From Labia minor (taxonomy: Eukaryota > Arthropoda > Insecta > Dermaptera > Spongiphoridae), in contig OY720345.1 in NCBI GenBank assembly GCA_963082975.1, positions 9,574,491-9,638,490 of the forward strand: a DNA stretch of 64,000 nt. The letters are read 5' to 3'. Each line of letters starts with the position of its first letter. Position 1 is the first letter of the stretch. The notes beneath the pieces were generated by a model. It did no database searches. It saw only the letters and a list, made by a program, of their open reading frames with translations, and was not told where the DNA came from. Shown in pieces: positions 46,165-58,597 of the stretch. A program made the translations under genes and the position numbers.

Positions 46165-47721
46165 TAACAAACACATTCCTACAACTCTCCCTATCCTCAA
46201 TTATCTATCCATCTATCTATCTATCTTTATTCAATACCTAATCTATATTTATTTATTTATTTATTTATCTGTGAATTGTTTCATCACAACCTCTTTCAAT
46301 TGGAAATGCATTTTTATTAGATATTATTAATATAAGGGACAATTATGTAATACAAATATAATATTTTGTAGTGAAAGCGAATGAAATATAATAAAAATCT
46401 ATGGTGAAATTAGTAAATGTTTTCAGTCATGATTTTTTTTTTTTTTTTATCTATTTAAAATTCGAAAATTATTTATCTTATTTTTATTCGGAAATAGTTG
46501 TATATTTCAAATCAATCCATTCCATCAACATTCATGTATTAAAGATGAAATGTCTTCATTAAACGCAATTTCTTAAATTTATTTATTTATTTATTTATTT
46601 ATTAATTTTTTTTGTTACATATTTAAAACCCACACTTGGATCAATTCACCGACAAAAAGAAAATGTAAGAGGATAAATTAAAAGAAAAAAAAAAAGAAAA
46701 AAAAAGGCGAATGAAGATGAAAAAGATAGTGGCCGAACTGAACGTAGTTGTTACAATCCGGTCCAGAGCAGCATCTCGCTCCGGTTCATTAAGGACAATG
46801 AGATTGTAAAATGGCTTGTCTAGTCATCCGTAAGGCAGCTCTCCCATCAGTTAATTCTCTCCAGTCATCGACATGGACCATTTCCCTCTTTCCCTCCTCC
46901 TCCTCCTCCTCCTCCTCTTCAAATAAGTAGTTTCATAAGTATTCGGTAACACTATTAAATTAAAAAAAAAAAATCAGTAAAAATTTAGATATATTTCCAC
47001 TCTTAATTAAATAAAAAAAAAACCTTTCATTAATTATATTATGATCTATAGCCGGAAGGCTGTGTGAAAGTAATTTATATATATATATATATTTATTTAA
47101 TCACAATCACCATTCACAATAATAATAAAAAAATTGACACAAATTAAATTATATAATATAATAAACCCTATTTTCGTTTATATTTTCTTCCTTTAGGAAG
47201 TAAAGTGGGAGGTTTATAAATTTGCTAACGATACAAATTCATTTCGCAGTTGGTTTAAAGTTTTTTCATTGTGCACTACTCTATCTACTCAGATATATAA
47301 TTTTTTATATTTCGGTTCATAAAAATTATTGAAAATTTAATAATTTGTGAATTTATTTCTCTCTCTCTTTGAATTAATTATTTTTGAAATTGTAAATTTA
47401 TCTTTTTGATTTTTATATTTATTTTTATTATCATATATTATCATATTATCATATTAATTAATTTTTAATTATTTTGAATTTATAGAAAAAATTATTAAAT
47501 GAATAAAAACGATATCATTATTCTTAAATTCTATCAATTCAAAAATAAAATTGTGATTTTATAATTAAAATATAATATTTTCATTATAAAATTGTGATTT
47601 TATAATGAAAATATAATATTTTCTTATTATTATTTTTAATATTAATTAAAAACATATACGAGTATATCAATATAGACAGACTCTGAGTGTGAAGAGGGAT
47701 GAAGTAACAATAATAAATTAC
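46165..47721. other. AT-rich DNA with one GC-richer single-copy island
   Basis: ATCT repeats near 46207-46226, ATTT repeats near 46245-46270 and 46578-46602, and CTC repeats near 46896-46919. The island at 46728-46890 has near-normal base composition and is unlike any repeat of this window. No domain was recognised in any frame. Confidence 0.5.
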
Positions 47722-47729
47722 AACATATT

Positions 47730-47944
47730 TAGGGTGATCATATTTCAAAGACACCAAACCGGGTTTACCTTTTTTTTTTTGTTTTTTTAGAAGCAAATTG
47801 AAAAAATTTTGAAAAAAGTAAAAAATGTTCAAAATATTTAAAATAACAGGACCAAAGGCTTTCCCGATGTCTTTTTTCGGGACGCCGGAACAGAGCACCC
47901 AAATACGGGACAATCCCGGAAAAACGGGACGTTTGGTCACCCTA
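47730..47944. mobile_element. hAT-type element, TAGGGTGAYCA family, complete
   Basis: Ends TAGGGTGATCA and, inverted, TAGGGTGACCA. The flanks AACATATT and AATATATG match at six of eight. The right half has 'cgggacgccggaacagagc' and 'cccggaaaaacgggac', as in 24016-24256. The 146-codon minus-strand frame (47584-48024) runs through the element and its flanks and is incidental. Confidence 0.87.
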
Positions 47945-48224
47945 AATATATGGTATATAAAATATTTATAATATGTAAATTCATCAATTTTAAAATCATA
48001 GAGAAAAATTGTAAAAACTTTCACTTCATATATTAATTAATTAGATGTATTGGTAAATAACATAAACGTTTATTTGTTTGTTTTTTGTTTTTTTTTTAAA
48101 TTTTTTTGGGCTGAATAAAAAAGCTTTGTTTCGTAAATGATATACTTACCTAACTATAATATAGATTAGCTCGAATTAAAATTAATTTTTCTAAACTATT
48201 TCCAATATAATCTCTTAATTATAA

Positions 48225-48794
48225 AAGCTGGAGTGTCTCCACACGACTATCTCGCAAATTTGAATTGGATTAATTAACATATATTATATTTAAATTAAAT
48301 TTAATTAGTTATAAATTAAAATTAATCAATAATTATTATTATATGTTTGGCTCTTGGTTGATAGCAACAAGTCACGTGTTGGCGCGTGATTTGTAGTGTT
48401 AAAAAATTAATTCCGGTACTTTCAGCGATTCAATCAAGCTGAAATTCTATATATAGCAGTTTTATACAATTTTTAAACATGTGAAAAACAATCAAACATA
48501 TATCTTTATTATTACGGTCAGTTTAGAGGAAAAAAAAATCAAAACGTTGTAGGTAATGACCCTCTTCCGGTTGAGCAACATTTCTCAAAAGCTGAAAGAA
48601 AACTACGAATTTTGAATAATGCTCATGTACCAAATTTCATGATTCTAGCTCAAACCGTTTTTGCGTAATCTTGTCTACATACATACACACACACCCAGAC
48701 CTTTTTCCTCAGCCTTAATGAAAATGATTCAGAAACATCAAAATCTCGACACCGAAAATTTTCGTTATCGCAATACTATCTCTGGCGAGATAGT
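48225..48794 (-). mobile_element. HLE-A copy 11
   Basis: Full length in reverse: AAGCTGGAGTGTCTCCACAC at the left, CA microsatellite at 48681-48696, and the 5' end ACTATCTCTGGCGAGATAGT at 48775-48794. Confidence 0.88.
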
Positions 48795-50770
48795 AAAAAT
48801 TATAGATGTATACCACATTCTTTAAATACTATAATAGAATATATATACATATATATATATATATATTTATCGAAAAAAAATATTCAAACAACGCATTTTA
48901 TTCGTTAATTTGTCACAAATACCATAATATATTCTTATCTGACTATTTGAAAAAAAACATAAAATATATATATATATATTTAAAAAATTGTTATAAAATT
49001 GAAATTAATGATTATTTATACATTTATAAATAACCACTACCTTTTTTATTAATTTTTTCAATACTAAAGATTATTTAATTATATAATAATCATATCAAAT
49101 TAAGTAATTCTTAACAATATTTACTCTACGTATAATCAATTATTCTGATTCGTTAAATAATATTATCTTTTTTACGTATATTAAATAATATTAATTGGTA
49201 GATAAATAGAAAATATTATGAATTTTACATAAAATCTTAATAATAAAAATAATTTTATAATTTCATATAAATTTGATTTGACATTATTTAATATTTATGC
49301 CACAAATTATAATGATCGTTTTGATTTATTATTCATTCTTTTTCTCTTTAAAATCACTGAAAATAGCTTAGTTTTTTTTTTTCATTTTCATTTCTTATTT
49401 CTTATTAAATTATTTTAAAATAATTTTAATTAAAAATTATGGGATTATTATCTTTAAAATTAATTTATTTATATAAATTGAAAAGATATAATATTAAATT
49501 AAACTAAAAATTAGTGTATTTTTTTTTTTTACTTTTATTTCTTTTGAGAGTATATGTTGTGTTGAAAAGAAGGTTTAGTTGAGTGGTTTTGTTTTGTTTT
49601 TTGTTTTTTTTTTGTTGATTTGATTCTTTTTAAGGTGGGATGCGGCTCTGAGATGCTCCAGTTGCTGTCTGATCTTCCACAGATGCGGTTGATGCGCGCG
49701 CATACATCTTCATTCTCTTTCTCTCTTGTCTTTTTATTAACACTCATCTGAATTTCAAAAACTCCCTCCTACATTAAATATTAATATATAATAATGTGCC
49801 CTTCTCTCTACCCTCAGTTCCAATTAAAATAAACCCCATCCCCTCAGGTGTTCTTTCCATTCCCATGTTTAGTTATGTGACTCCCTTTCACTTAACCATT
49901 TTTTTTTAATTATATTATTATTTTTATTTGCAAATGGAACAACTGCAACATGAATGGATAGACAACACTTAGTCTAGTCACAAATAGGATCTTAATGATG
50001 TATGGAGTAGTGAACAGTGGTGAACATTTCGACAAAATACAGGGGGTGAGTGAACTAAACATATTCAAAAACATTTCAATCTCCCACTTTTACCTTTGTT
50101 AATAGACTATTCAATCACCCTCTTCCTATATATATAAGGATTAGAAGGTCATTTGCTCTGTCTGTCTGCCCTTAGGGACATTTAACCATTTCCAAATAGC
50201 AATTATCATCATTAATTCGCTCTAAATTAAAAAAAAAAGTTTTAAATTCCTTTTCCTAATGATTCCAAAAATATAGTACATAATTATTATTTATATGTAC
50301 ATATATTATTCTAATTAGAAAATATAATAATAATTAGAGAATATAGAATAAAGTAGGGAATGATAACATTTTATTTTATAATATTGTAGATATCTACATA
50401 GGATTTAAAAAACAATATCCTTTTTTATTAGCCACCCCTCTTAAAAGTGGTTAAAATTATAAATATAATAAGAAACTAAATTTTTGTATAATTTGAAAAA
50501 TGAGAATTGAAAAATGGCATTTCTTCATATTTAATTTTATCAAAAAATATAAGTAAAAACATACACTATATTATTTATTCAAACTTAAAGTATATGAAAG
50601 TGATGATTTTTGAATAAAATCCTTTAGTAAAAAAATTTGTTGACTCAGTTTAATAGGAATTTTAAAAAATTAATTTCTTAAATAGGTCTTAAAAATTTTT
50701 CATATTTATAATTTAGTTTTCACGTTTATATTATTAAAAAAAAAGTATGTAAAATTCATATTACTAAAAC

Positions 50771-50813
<43 letters not shown>

Positions 50814-52050
50814 TAAAGATTAGATAAGAATATCCATACTATTATACTGGTCAGGATATAATAATTATCTATAATTTTACAAAAATGGATTGGTAAGAAT
50901 ATAATATTACTATATAATAGTAAAATAATAGTATACGATTGTTTTCTTAATTAATTAATTAGTCAATAAATTTAAATTAACTTTCTTGCTCTTTTAAAGG
51001 TCAATTAATAAATTTAAACAAAACTAATCTAATGACATATGATAATATTAATTTTTTCCATTTTATTCAAGAAAATTTATTTATTTATTTAGAATCAATA
51101 TATAATTAAAATTCTTGAGAAAAAACGACTGTTCTATTAATTGATTTGAATACATAACAAAACTTACCCCCCTCTTATCTTTAACAGTAAAAAAAATATA
51201 TATACTTTAGATTTTAAATAAAATTTTAAGTTAAAATGTATTATATTATTATTATAGATAGTGGGAGAAAACTAATCAATAAAATCAATCGATATTGGTC
51301 TAATTTGAACAATATATAATGATAGAAAGGTCATTTCTATATGTATGGGGGAGGGAGAAAGACAGATAGACAAGGTTGCTGATGTCTTGGAAGCCGCAGG
51401 GCGTGCCTTTCCCTCTTGCAGGGTCGTAAGAAGCCCAAAGGCATTTAGCCCAGCCCTCATTTTACGTAAATTGCGTCATTTGACAAAATATCTAACAAAA
51501 AAAAAAAAAAAAAAATCAGCCAATTGGGAGCAACAATTCAAAAGTAGGGGAAATTGCATTTTTTTAATTTTAATATAATTTTTTATTGTTATATTCTATT
51601 ATATAATAATACTTGAATATAAATGAATTTGTAAAATTATTATTAGATTATTGATGGTTAACTCATATTTTAATAGGAATAAGAAACAACCAATAGAAGA
51701 GAGGAAATTAGTGAAATTAAAAAAATATACATATATATAAGCAAAAGTACTTAATTGATAAAATTAAAAAAAAAGAATATAGTATAAGAATTGGTATCAA
51801 AATAAGGAATAAAATACAAATATAAATGTTAGGATAAAAAATGGATCGGAATAATATAGTAGGAAGAAACATAGAAATGTAGAATGAGAGTAGAATAATA
51901 ATGAGAAATGAATAAAAAGAGGGAAACGGCCTTATTTTTTTTTACAAAGAAGAAATAGGAAAAAAAAATGTTAGATGGAAAGGGATTAACTAAGAAGGTA
52001 TGTATATATCCATTTAAAGATGTGTACAATTTCTATCTTAATCGAAAAAA
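48795..52050. other. AT-rich DNA with two GC-richer patches
   Basis: Long A/T-rich stretches, an AT run at 50774-50808 and pyrimidine-rich DNA near 49795-49860. GC-richer patches at 49630-49710 and 51345-51480 have open frames but no recognised domain. No repeat family of this window occurs here. Confidence 0.5.
51345..51578 (+). other. Exon-like GC-richer patch, unassigned
   Basis: A 77-codon plus-strand frame and an overlapping 62-codon minus-strand frame (51272-51460) span a GC-rich patch in AT-rich DNA. The plus strand contains GCCTTTCCCTCTTGCAG (51406-51422), a good match to a 3' splice acceptor (pyrimidine tract plus CAG). A short in-frame stretch follows (VVRSPKAFSPALILRKLRHL) before a poly-Lys run made by an A-tract. 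No domain, start context or donor site is convincing. This is a candidate to test, not a gene call. Confidence 0.2.
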
Positions 52051-52640
52051 TAAGCTGGAGTGTCTCCACTCGACTATCTCGCAAATTTGAATTGGATTAA
52101 ATAACATAATATATTATATTTAAATTAAATTTAATTAATTATAAAATATAAATTAAAATTAACAAATAGTATTTATTAAACCAGCGCATGTTTGGCTCTT
52201 TGTTGATGGCACCAAGTCACTTGCTAGCGCGTGAGATTTGTAGGGTTAAAAAATTAATTCTGGTACTTTCAGCGATTCAACCAAGCTGAAATTTTATTCT
52301 ATTCTATATATAGCAGTTTTATACAATTATTAATCATGTGAAAAATTATCAAACATATATCTTTATTTTTACGGTCACTTTAGAGGAAAAAAAATCAAGG
52401 TATGTAATGTAGGTAATGACCCTCTTCCGAATGAGCTACATATCTCAAAAGTTGATAAAAAACTATGAATTTTGAATAATGCCCATGTACCAAATTTCAA
52501 GTCTACACACATACACACACACACAGACATTTTTCTCAACCTTAGTGAAAATGATTCAGGAACCTTCAAAACGTATAAAAACATCAAAATCTCAACATCG
52601 AAAATTTTCGTGATCGCAATACTATCTCTGACGAGATAGT
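52051..52640 (-). mobile_element. HLE-A copy 12
   Basis: Full length in reverse: TAAGCTGGAGTGTCTCCACT at 52051, CA microsatellite at 52505-52526, 5' end ACTATCTCTGACGAGATAGT at 52621-52640. About 30 bp before the microsatellite (the 'ctagctcaaaccgtttttgcg' part) is deleted. Confidence 0.88.
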
Positions 52641-53416
52641 AATAATAAATAAATAAAATATATTGTTTCTTATAGTTAAAAAAATATCGAAATTAATTTT
52701 TGGTATAAAATTTTTTAAATAAGGAATTATATCGGTTTTGTTGTGAATTCATCGATAATGAATAATATAAAAAAATAATAATATTATATTAATAATAGAA
52801 TTCCAAAAAAAAAAAAAAAAATCTAAATCAATTGTTTTGTGCGAATGCAAAATAAATTATTTCAAAAATATTTTTGAAATTTAAAAAAAAATTTATTTTA
52901 TTATTATTATTTTTTCAATTGAGTTTTAATTGTAAATAAAAAAATATTGATGATTATTATAAGAAATTTAATTAATCAGAATTCATTTTAAATTTTTCAA
53001 TTAAATATGTAAAAATATACTTATAAGTATTATAAGAATAATTAAACCAATAATTCAAATGGAAAATAAAAAATAATTAAAAAAATAATTCAGCATAGCC
53101 ATAGGCTAATAACTGTGTTTAGATTTTTTATCTATTTTTTATATATATATATAATTCTGAGGCTATAATCACACTTATATATAAGTCCTTTTTTTTTTGG
53201 TTTAAAATAAAAATTTATATTTCCTACGAAAAAAAATTGCTTTAGATAGATTTTGATTTTTTTTTTAAATTTATTTTGTAAATTTTCTTTCCGGTCATTC
53301 AAAATTAAAGAAATTTTATATTTTTTAGCTTTTTATATTATCAATTATTCCGATTATTAGTATTTTATTGTTATTATTATTTTTATTAAGGGGATTGTAT
53401 GTTCAGGTCGTTTTTT
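52641..53416. other. AT-rich non-coding DNA
   Basis: A/T-rich simple DNA only. Confidence 0.5.
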
Positions 53417-53567
53417 ACTTTCCCGCATACTTCGAATAAGGGAAGTATTGGAATCGTCAAAAATTTCGACTTCGAGATTTCGATAGATCTTGACGTTTTA
53501 GACCTCCCTGAGTCGGAAAATACCATTTTTCGAATTATGTCTGTGTGTGTGTATGTATGTATGTATG

Positions 53568-53598
<31 letters not shown>

Positions 53599-54051
53599 TG
53601 TCTGTAAGCAAATTTACTCAAAAACTAATCAAGCTAGGACTTCGAAATTTGGTACACCGATATTATTCACAGTTTGTAGATTTCTATCAAAATTTCGTCA
53701 AAATCGGTTAACCGGAAGTGGTACTTTACCTACACTGGTTGCGTTTACCTTTCAAGTAAAGTACCAGTTTGCTTCGAGATATTTGCTTCATATTTTGTAT
53801 ATAGATTTAAAAATATGAAAAAAATTGAGATACCAAATTTCATCATGATTTGACTACCGGAAGTGACATTTTACCTATACAAGTAGCGTTTCTTTTTTAC
53901 CGACCGACGATAGTAAGGGAGGTATTGTTTTCACACCAAATTTCACCTATGGATATTTTTAGGTACCAAGTTTACACATTCTAAATATTCATTCACAACT
54001 CTTTATACCTATTTATATGCGGGAAAGTCTAGAGGAGGACACTCCCGCTTA
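53417..54051 (+). mobile_element. HLE-C (third Helitron/Helentron-like family)
   Basis: The 5' motif ACTTTCCCGCATA (53417-53429), right after a T-run, is found perfectly inverted at 54016-54028. A small hairpin GGAG-GACA-CTCC and CGCTTA end the element. Inside, a GTGT then GTAT microsatellite (53540-53597) follows 'cgaattatgtctg'. 'gaaatttggtacacc' and 'aaaatcggttaaccggaag' are close to phrases in HLE-A and HLE-B. Only one copy is in the window. The 139-codon frame across the microsatellite is incidental. Confidence 0.82.
53899..53966 (+). mobile_element. HLE-B 5'-end fragment inside HLE-C
   Basis: ACCGACCGACGATAGTAAGG, after a T-run, continues for about 65 bp of HLE-B and then stops. It is either an aborted or deleted insertion or a mosaic junction. 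Confidence 0.75.
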
Positions 54052-57000
54052 TTTATTAATGAAGATATCATAAATAATAAAATATATATTAACAAATTAC
54101 AAATAAATAACAAATAAACAAACAACTATCATAGAATAAATAATAAAATAATAAATATTAAGCCGATGGTTATTTTAAATACTTATTGAGTCAAAAAATT
54201 ATTCCTTTATACAACTGTTTTTATCATTTAAACTTCATATTTGTCTGTCAATTTGTGTGTCTGTTCGCTCAAATGAAAAATTGAAATCGATTTCTCATCA
54301 ATTTTAAATTGAGTTAGGTTACTGAAAATTTTTATATATATTGAAATGGGTTCCTAAAAGGTATGTAATAAATATAATTGAATTATAATTTTAATCAATT
54401 AAATACCATAAATTAATAAACGTAACTCTTTTAATGTTGGAGGGTTTTAATTTTTTTCAACGCCATCTGATGTATAAATAGTGATTTCAGAATAGACTTT
54501 CATTTTGAAAATAATTAAAAATATTTTATAGCATGAAAATTAAATATGAATTTATATTAATCAGATCGATCTTCATTAAATTAGGGGTAAGTTTCCTTTC
54601 AAAGAGCATGTGAACGAAACCCCTTTTTTGTTTGTTTCCACCCATTCACGAGGAGAGGAGGGATTCCCAAAGAAAACTCCTTTTCTTCTACACTCGCACT
54701 TTTATAATAATAATAAAATTTTAATAAAAATTGTTATTAACTCTGATAGAAAGATAACAAAAATAACACTTCATATATATTATATAAGAATAGTAAGTAC
54801 AAAATATTTATATTTATCCATAAATACTAGATATATATAATTAAAATTTAAGTATTTAATAATAAATATAGAGCATGTTTAATTTAGGTAAATTTTATAT
54901 TACATATTATATTTTACTACAGGAAAAACCTAAAAATGAATAACAGGAGTGGTGGTGGTACCTTTTCTTTGTTAAATATAATTATTCCTTTTATTAATAT
55001 TTATACTCTTTCGTAATAACTATCATATATTAATATTTTAATTTGGTAAAAAAAATAAGTGACTAGTTTTTGAGATTATAAAAAAATTCAGTCAAGAAAC
55101 TGTCTAGTATTTTAGTATTTTATACTAAAAAGTATAAAATAATTAAAATATAAAAAAAAAATTATAAAAAAACGATTTAAAAATTAGTATTATTACAAAA
55201 ATTAGACTTGATGTTTCATATAAATAAATAAAAATAAATAAATAAACATTTTTTGTTGAATCTGAATCAATTCCACCAAAGACTTTATAGAAAAATTATT
55301 TTATTTATTTTTAGTTCATTGGAAAAACCTTGTTTTATAAAATTTTTTGTTTTATAAACTATTATAAAAAGTTCATATAAAATAAAAAAAAAATATAAGA
55401 AAAAAAACACGTATAAAATTTATAAGATAAATATTTTTTTCTACGAATATATTGACAAATATTAATTATTTATCATTTATTTTTATTTATTTATGATATT
55501 TATTTTGAAAAATGAATTATGACAAAGATAATAAATGTTAGATGTTTAATAATTGATCAAAATCTCCCTTTTGCCTTTTTAAACTTCCTTCCTGCAAAAT
55601 AACGATACCTACCCATTCATCATTTATACAATTTTAATTATTTATTTGTTTTTTGTTTTGTTTTTTTAAAAAAAAATTAAATTATTATTTAAAAAAAATT
55701 ATTAAAAATATTTAATTTAATTTAATAATAAAATTCAAATTAATTCATTCATTGTTGTTTTTATTAAAAATAATTAATTAAATATAATTTAAGGTTTTCA
55801 ATTTAAGTATTTATTTTTATTTTATTATTATGATTCAAAATACTTTACTACATATTTTAACTTAAATTTTTTTTAATTTAAAGTTTTTATATAATATATT
55901 AAAAAAAAAGTTTTCAGTTATTAAATTTAAATTTAAATTTTATTTAGTATGAATTTATATTATCTAAATAGGATACTCACTTATAAATTTTGTTAAATTA
56001 TTATAGAATTTGTATGTGTGTATGTGTTTGTAAGAAGAGGGAGAGAAAGAGAGAGTTATAATAAATAATAAATATTAATGGAAAGTTAATATTTTATATC
56101 ATAACTACCAAAAAAGTGATCCAAAACTTTTATATAATTATATATTTTAAACTAATAATTAATTTTGATATAATATACTTATTTTCTGGGAAGGGCTAAA
56201 TGAATGTATTTTTTTCTTGATTAATTGAATCTATCCATAAAGAGAAAGAGAGAGAGAGAGAGAGAGTGATTGCTTTTTATGCATACTAACATACCAATTC
56301 CCTTCCACCCAAAATTACCTAAATATTACATCATTCCAAATATATTCAAATAAATAGATAAATAAAAATATATAATAAATTAAATTATAATGAAAGTAAT
56401 GTAATATTTTGTTTGATTTTTGATTATTATTTTTTTTTGTCAACTTTCACATAAATCATATGTATATTAATCATTTTTTTAATATGGTCCTTTTGAATCA
56501 TTAGCATAATTTTTTTTTTTTTTTGATATCTTTGATTAGACCAGGTTAGTTTTATAGATTACCCCTCAGGCGATTATTGGGCATTCATTGGGAATGTAGG
56601 CGGTCAATTATATACCTTCATAAGAATGTGTGTGCCTATCTCTCTGTAAAAAAAGAGAGAAAGAGACATATTCACATTTGGAATTCTTATCATTGAATAT
56701 CATAAAATAAACCAGGAAAATAACAAACTAGAAAATATATAAATCACAAATATCATAGAAGAAAAAGTTTAAGACGAAAAATGATAAGAATAAGAATTTA
56801 TTAAAATAAAATCAAATAAAATCAAATTTTATTTCTTTTATATGTAAAATATACATATAATACCTACATATATAAAACAATCTGATAGAACTTAAAAACA
56901 AAATCAAATCAAAATATTTTCTTAATTCTAGTGAAATTTAATTTTATTTTTCAAAATAAAAAAAATAAATAAATATTAAATAATATAATAATATTAATAA

Positions 57001-57071
57001 TATGTAATCATATTTCAATAAAAAATAAATAAAAAAAAAATTACTGATGAATATTGCTTTAAATAAGTATA
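54052..57071. other. AT-rich non-coding DNA
   Basis: A/T-rich DNA with GA tracts at 56039-56054 and 56240-56267. Slightly more complex patches lie at 54590-54700 and 56540-56620, with no recognisable frames. No repeat family of this window occurs in this 3-kb stretch. Confidence 0.5.
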
Positions 57072-57073
57072 TA

Positions 57074-57673
57074 GGGTAAAGTATACAGTCGTGAGGCAGT
57101 CATTGGCCCCCTATGACTAAAACACAAATAATAAGAGATTTTTATTTTAAAAATTTTAGACCATGGTTATGTAATCTTTTGTTGTATGGTTATATAATCA
57201 CTTTAGAATACCTAGGCCAATAATTATAACAGGGAGTCAATAACTGAATTTTTTAGGATTTTTTTTTTAAAAAAGTGCTTATTGAAAATGTTATGAGAAA
57301 ATGATTTTTTATTTTTATTTTTATCAGAATGCAAATAGAATCTATGTTCTGCAAACCCCATTTGAGACAGATTGTTCCGCAATTTGCCCAGATATGCATT
57401 AAAGCAGTAGTGGGCAAATACTTTTAAGCGCGGGCCAAAATGAAATTTTCAAAATGTCTCCCGGGCCGGAGGACGATATTTCGAAAATACCAAACCGGGG
57501 CATTTGTAAAAAGAAATTTACCATTTTTTTTAGAGCCATATTCAATGAAATTGAATGAAAGATCGAAATAAGAGCCAAACTTTTCAACGGGCCGACGGGC
57601 CGGCTTTTGCCCACCCCTGCATTAAAGACTGTTAGGAGTTGCTTAAGGGGGCCAACGACTGTATGCTTTACCC
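57074..57673. mobile_element. Tc1/mariner (pogo-like) non-autonomous element
   Basis: Inverted ends GGGTAAAGTATACAGTCG and, at the right, GGGTAAAGCATACAGTCG differ at one of 18 bases. Each is flanked by TA (57072-57073 and 57674-57675). The match resumes further in at TTGGCCCCC after a small indel. No transposase remains. It is split by a hAT element at 57405-57619; without that element and its target duplication it would be about 377 bp. Confidence 0.85.
57405..57619. mobile_element. hAT-type element nested in the TA-flanked element
   Basis: Ends CAGTAGTGGGCAAA and, inverted, CAGGGGTGGGCAAA. A perfect 8-bp duplication CATTAAAG flanks it (57397-57404 and 57620-57627). 'gcgcgggcca' and 'gggccgacgggccgg' occupy the subterminal parts. 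The 71-codon frame is incidental. Confidence 0.93.
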
Positions 57674-57675
57674 TA

Positions 57676-58597
57676 CATAAATGAAGGATATGATATAAAA
57701 AAAAAATTTTGTATTATTAAAATACCAACTTCAAAATATCTTAAATATGAAGATAATCTACAAATTATACTTATCAATTTATTTAATAAATAATTTCAAT
57801 TCAATCAATAGTTTTAGTAATTTATAACTTTTTATATTCATAGAACCATGGCAATTAATAAACAAAATATTACTAAATATAATTAAATTTCAACTTATTT
57901 CATTCATAAATTTTTAAAATTTCGATTATACTAGTAATCTACTACCACAATATATTGAATAGAATCTTAAGTATGTTTCGATTTCTTCAATTTTAAATTA
58001 ATTTTTTGTTTCAAGATTGTAATAAAAAATTATTATTTAATGTTGTTGTAATAATGATTAACAATTATACTTCTAATTCGATTGATTGATGAAATAATTA
58101 TCTTGTAAATCAAAAGATAAATTATATGTACTAACATAACACTCACAATTGCAATGAATCCGTTAAGCTTATATGGCAGAGGCCTTGCTCTGGATTCTTT
58201 GGATGGATGAAAGAGGGAAAAGGAGAGTGTCTGGTCTGTAACCGACTGGAATAATGAGAGGGAGAGGGGTGAAATAGATGATAATGAAATAGATTTAGTG
58301 CAATCATAAAGCACATATGGCATATATATATATATATATCATATTTGTCATATGCGATCAATAAAAATTTGTAATATGGAAAAAATTTGTTACACTTTAT
58401 AATTTCATTTCATAATAATTAACCATTCAATTAGGTCATAAAATTATAAGTATTAAAGAAAAGAATCATGATAAATCATATATATCATATACTAGTATAA
58501 ATGTAATAATATATCTATAAATTAAACCAGTTTTTTTTTTTTAAAATTTCATTGAAAACCAGAATATTTTAAATTGTATTATATTAACAACTTTTTA
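57676..58597. other. AT-rich DNA with a GC-richer patch
   Basis: The stretch 58150-58270 is more complex and purine-rich on the plus strand. Minus-strand frames over it are Ser/Leu-rich without a domain. An AT run is at 58321-58340. Confidence 0.45.

Noticed and set aside
47584-48024. 146-codon minus-strand open frame, the longest in the window
   Set aside because: It runs through a hAT element and its AT-rich flanks; composition is low-complexity and no domain is visible.
53399-53818. 139-codon open frame with a Tyr/Val/Cys/Met repeat
   Set aside because: The repeat is the translation of the GTGT/GTAT microsatellite inside HLE-C.
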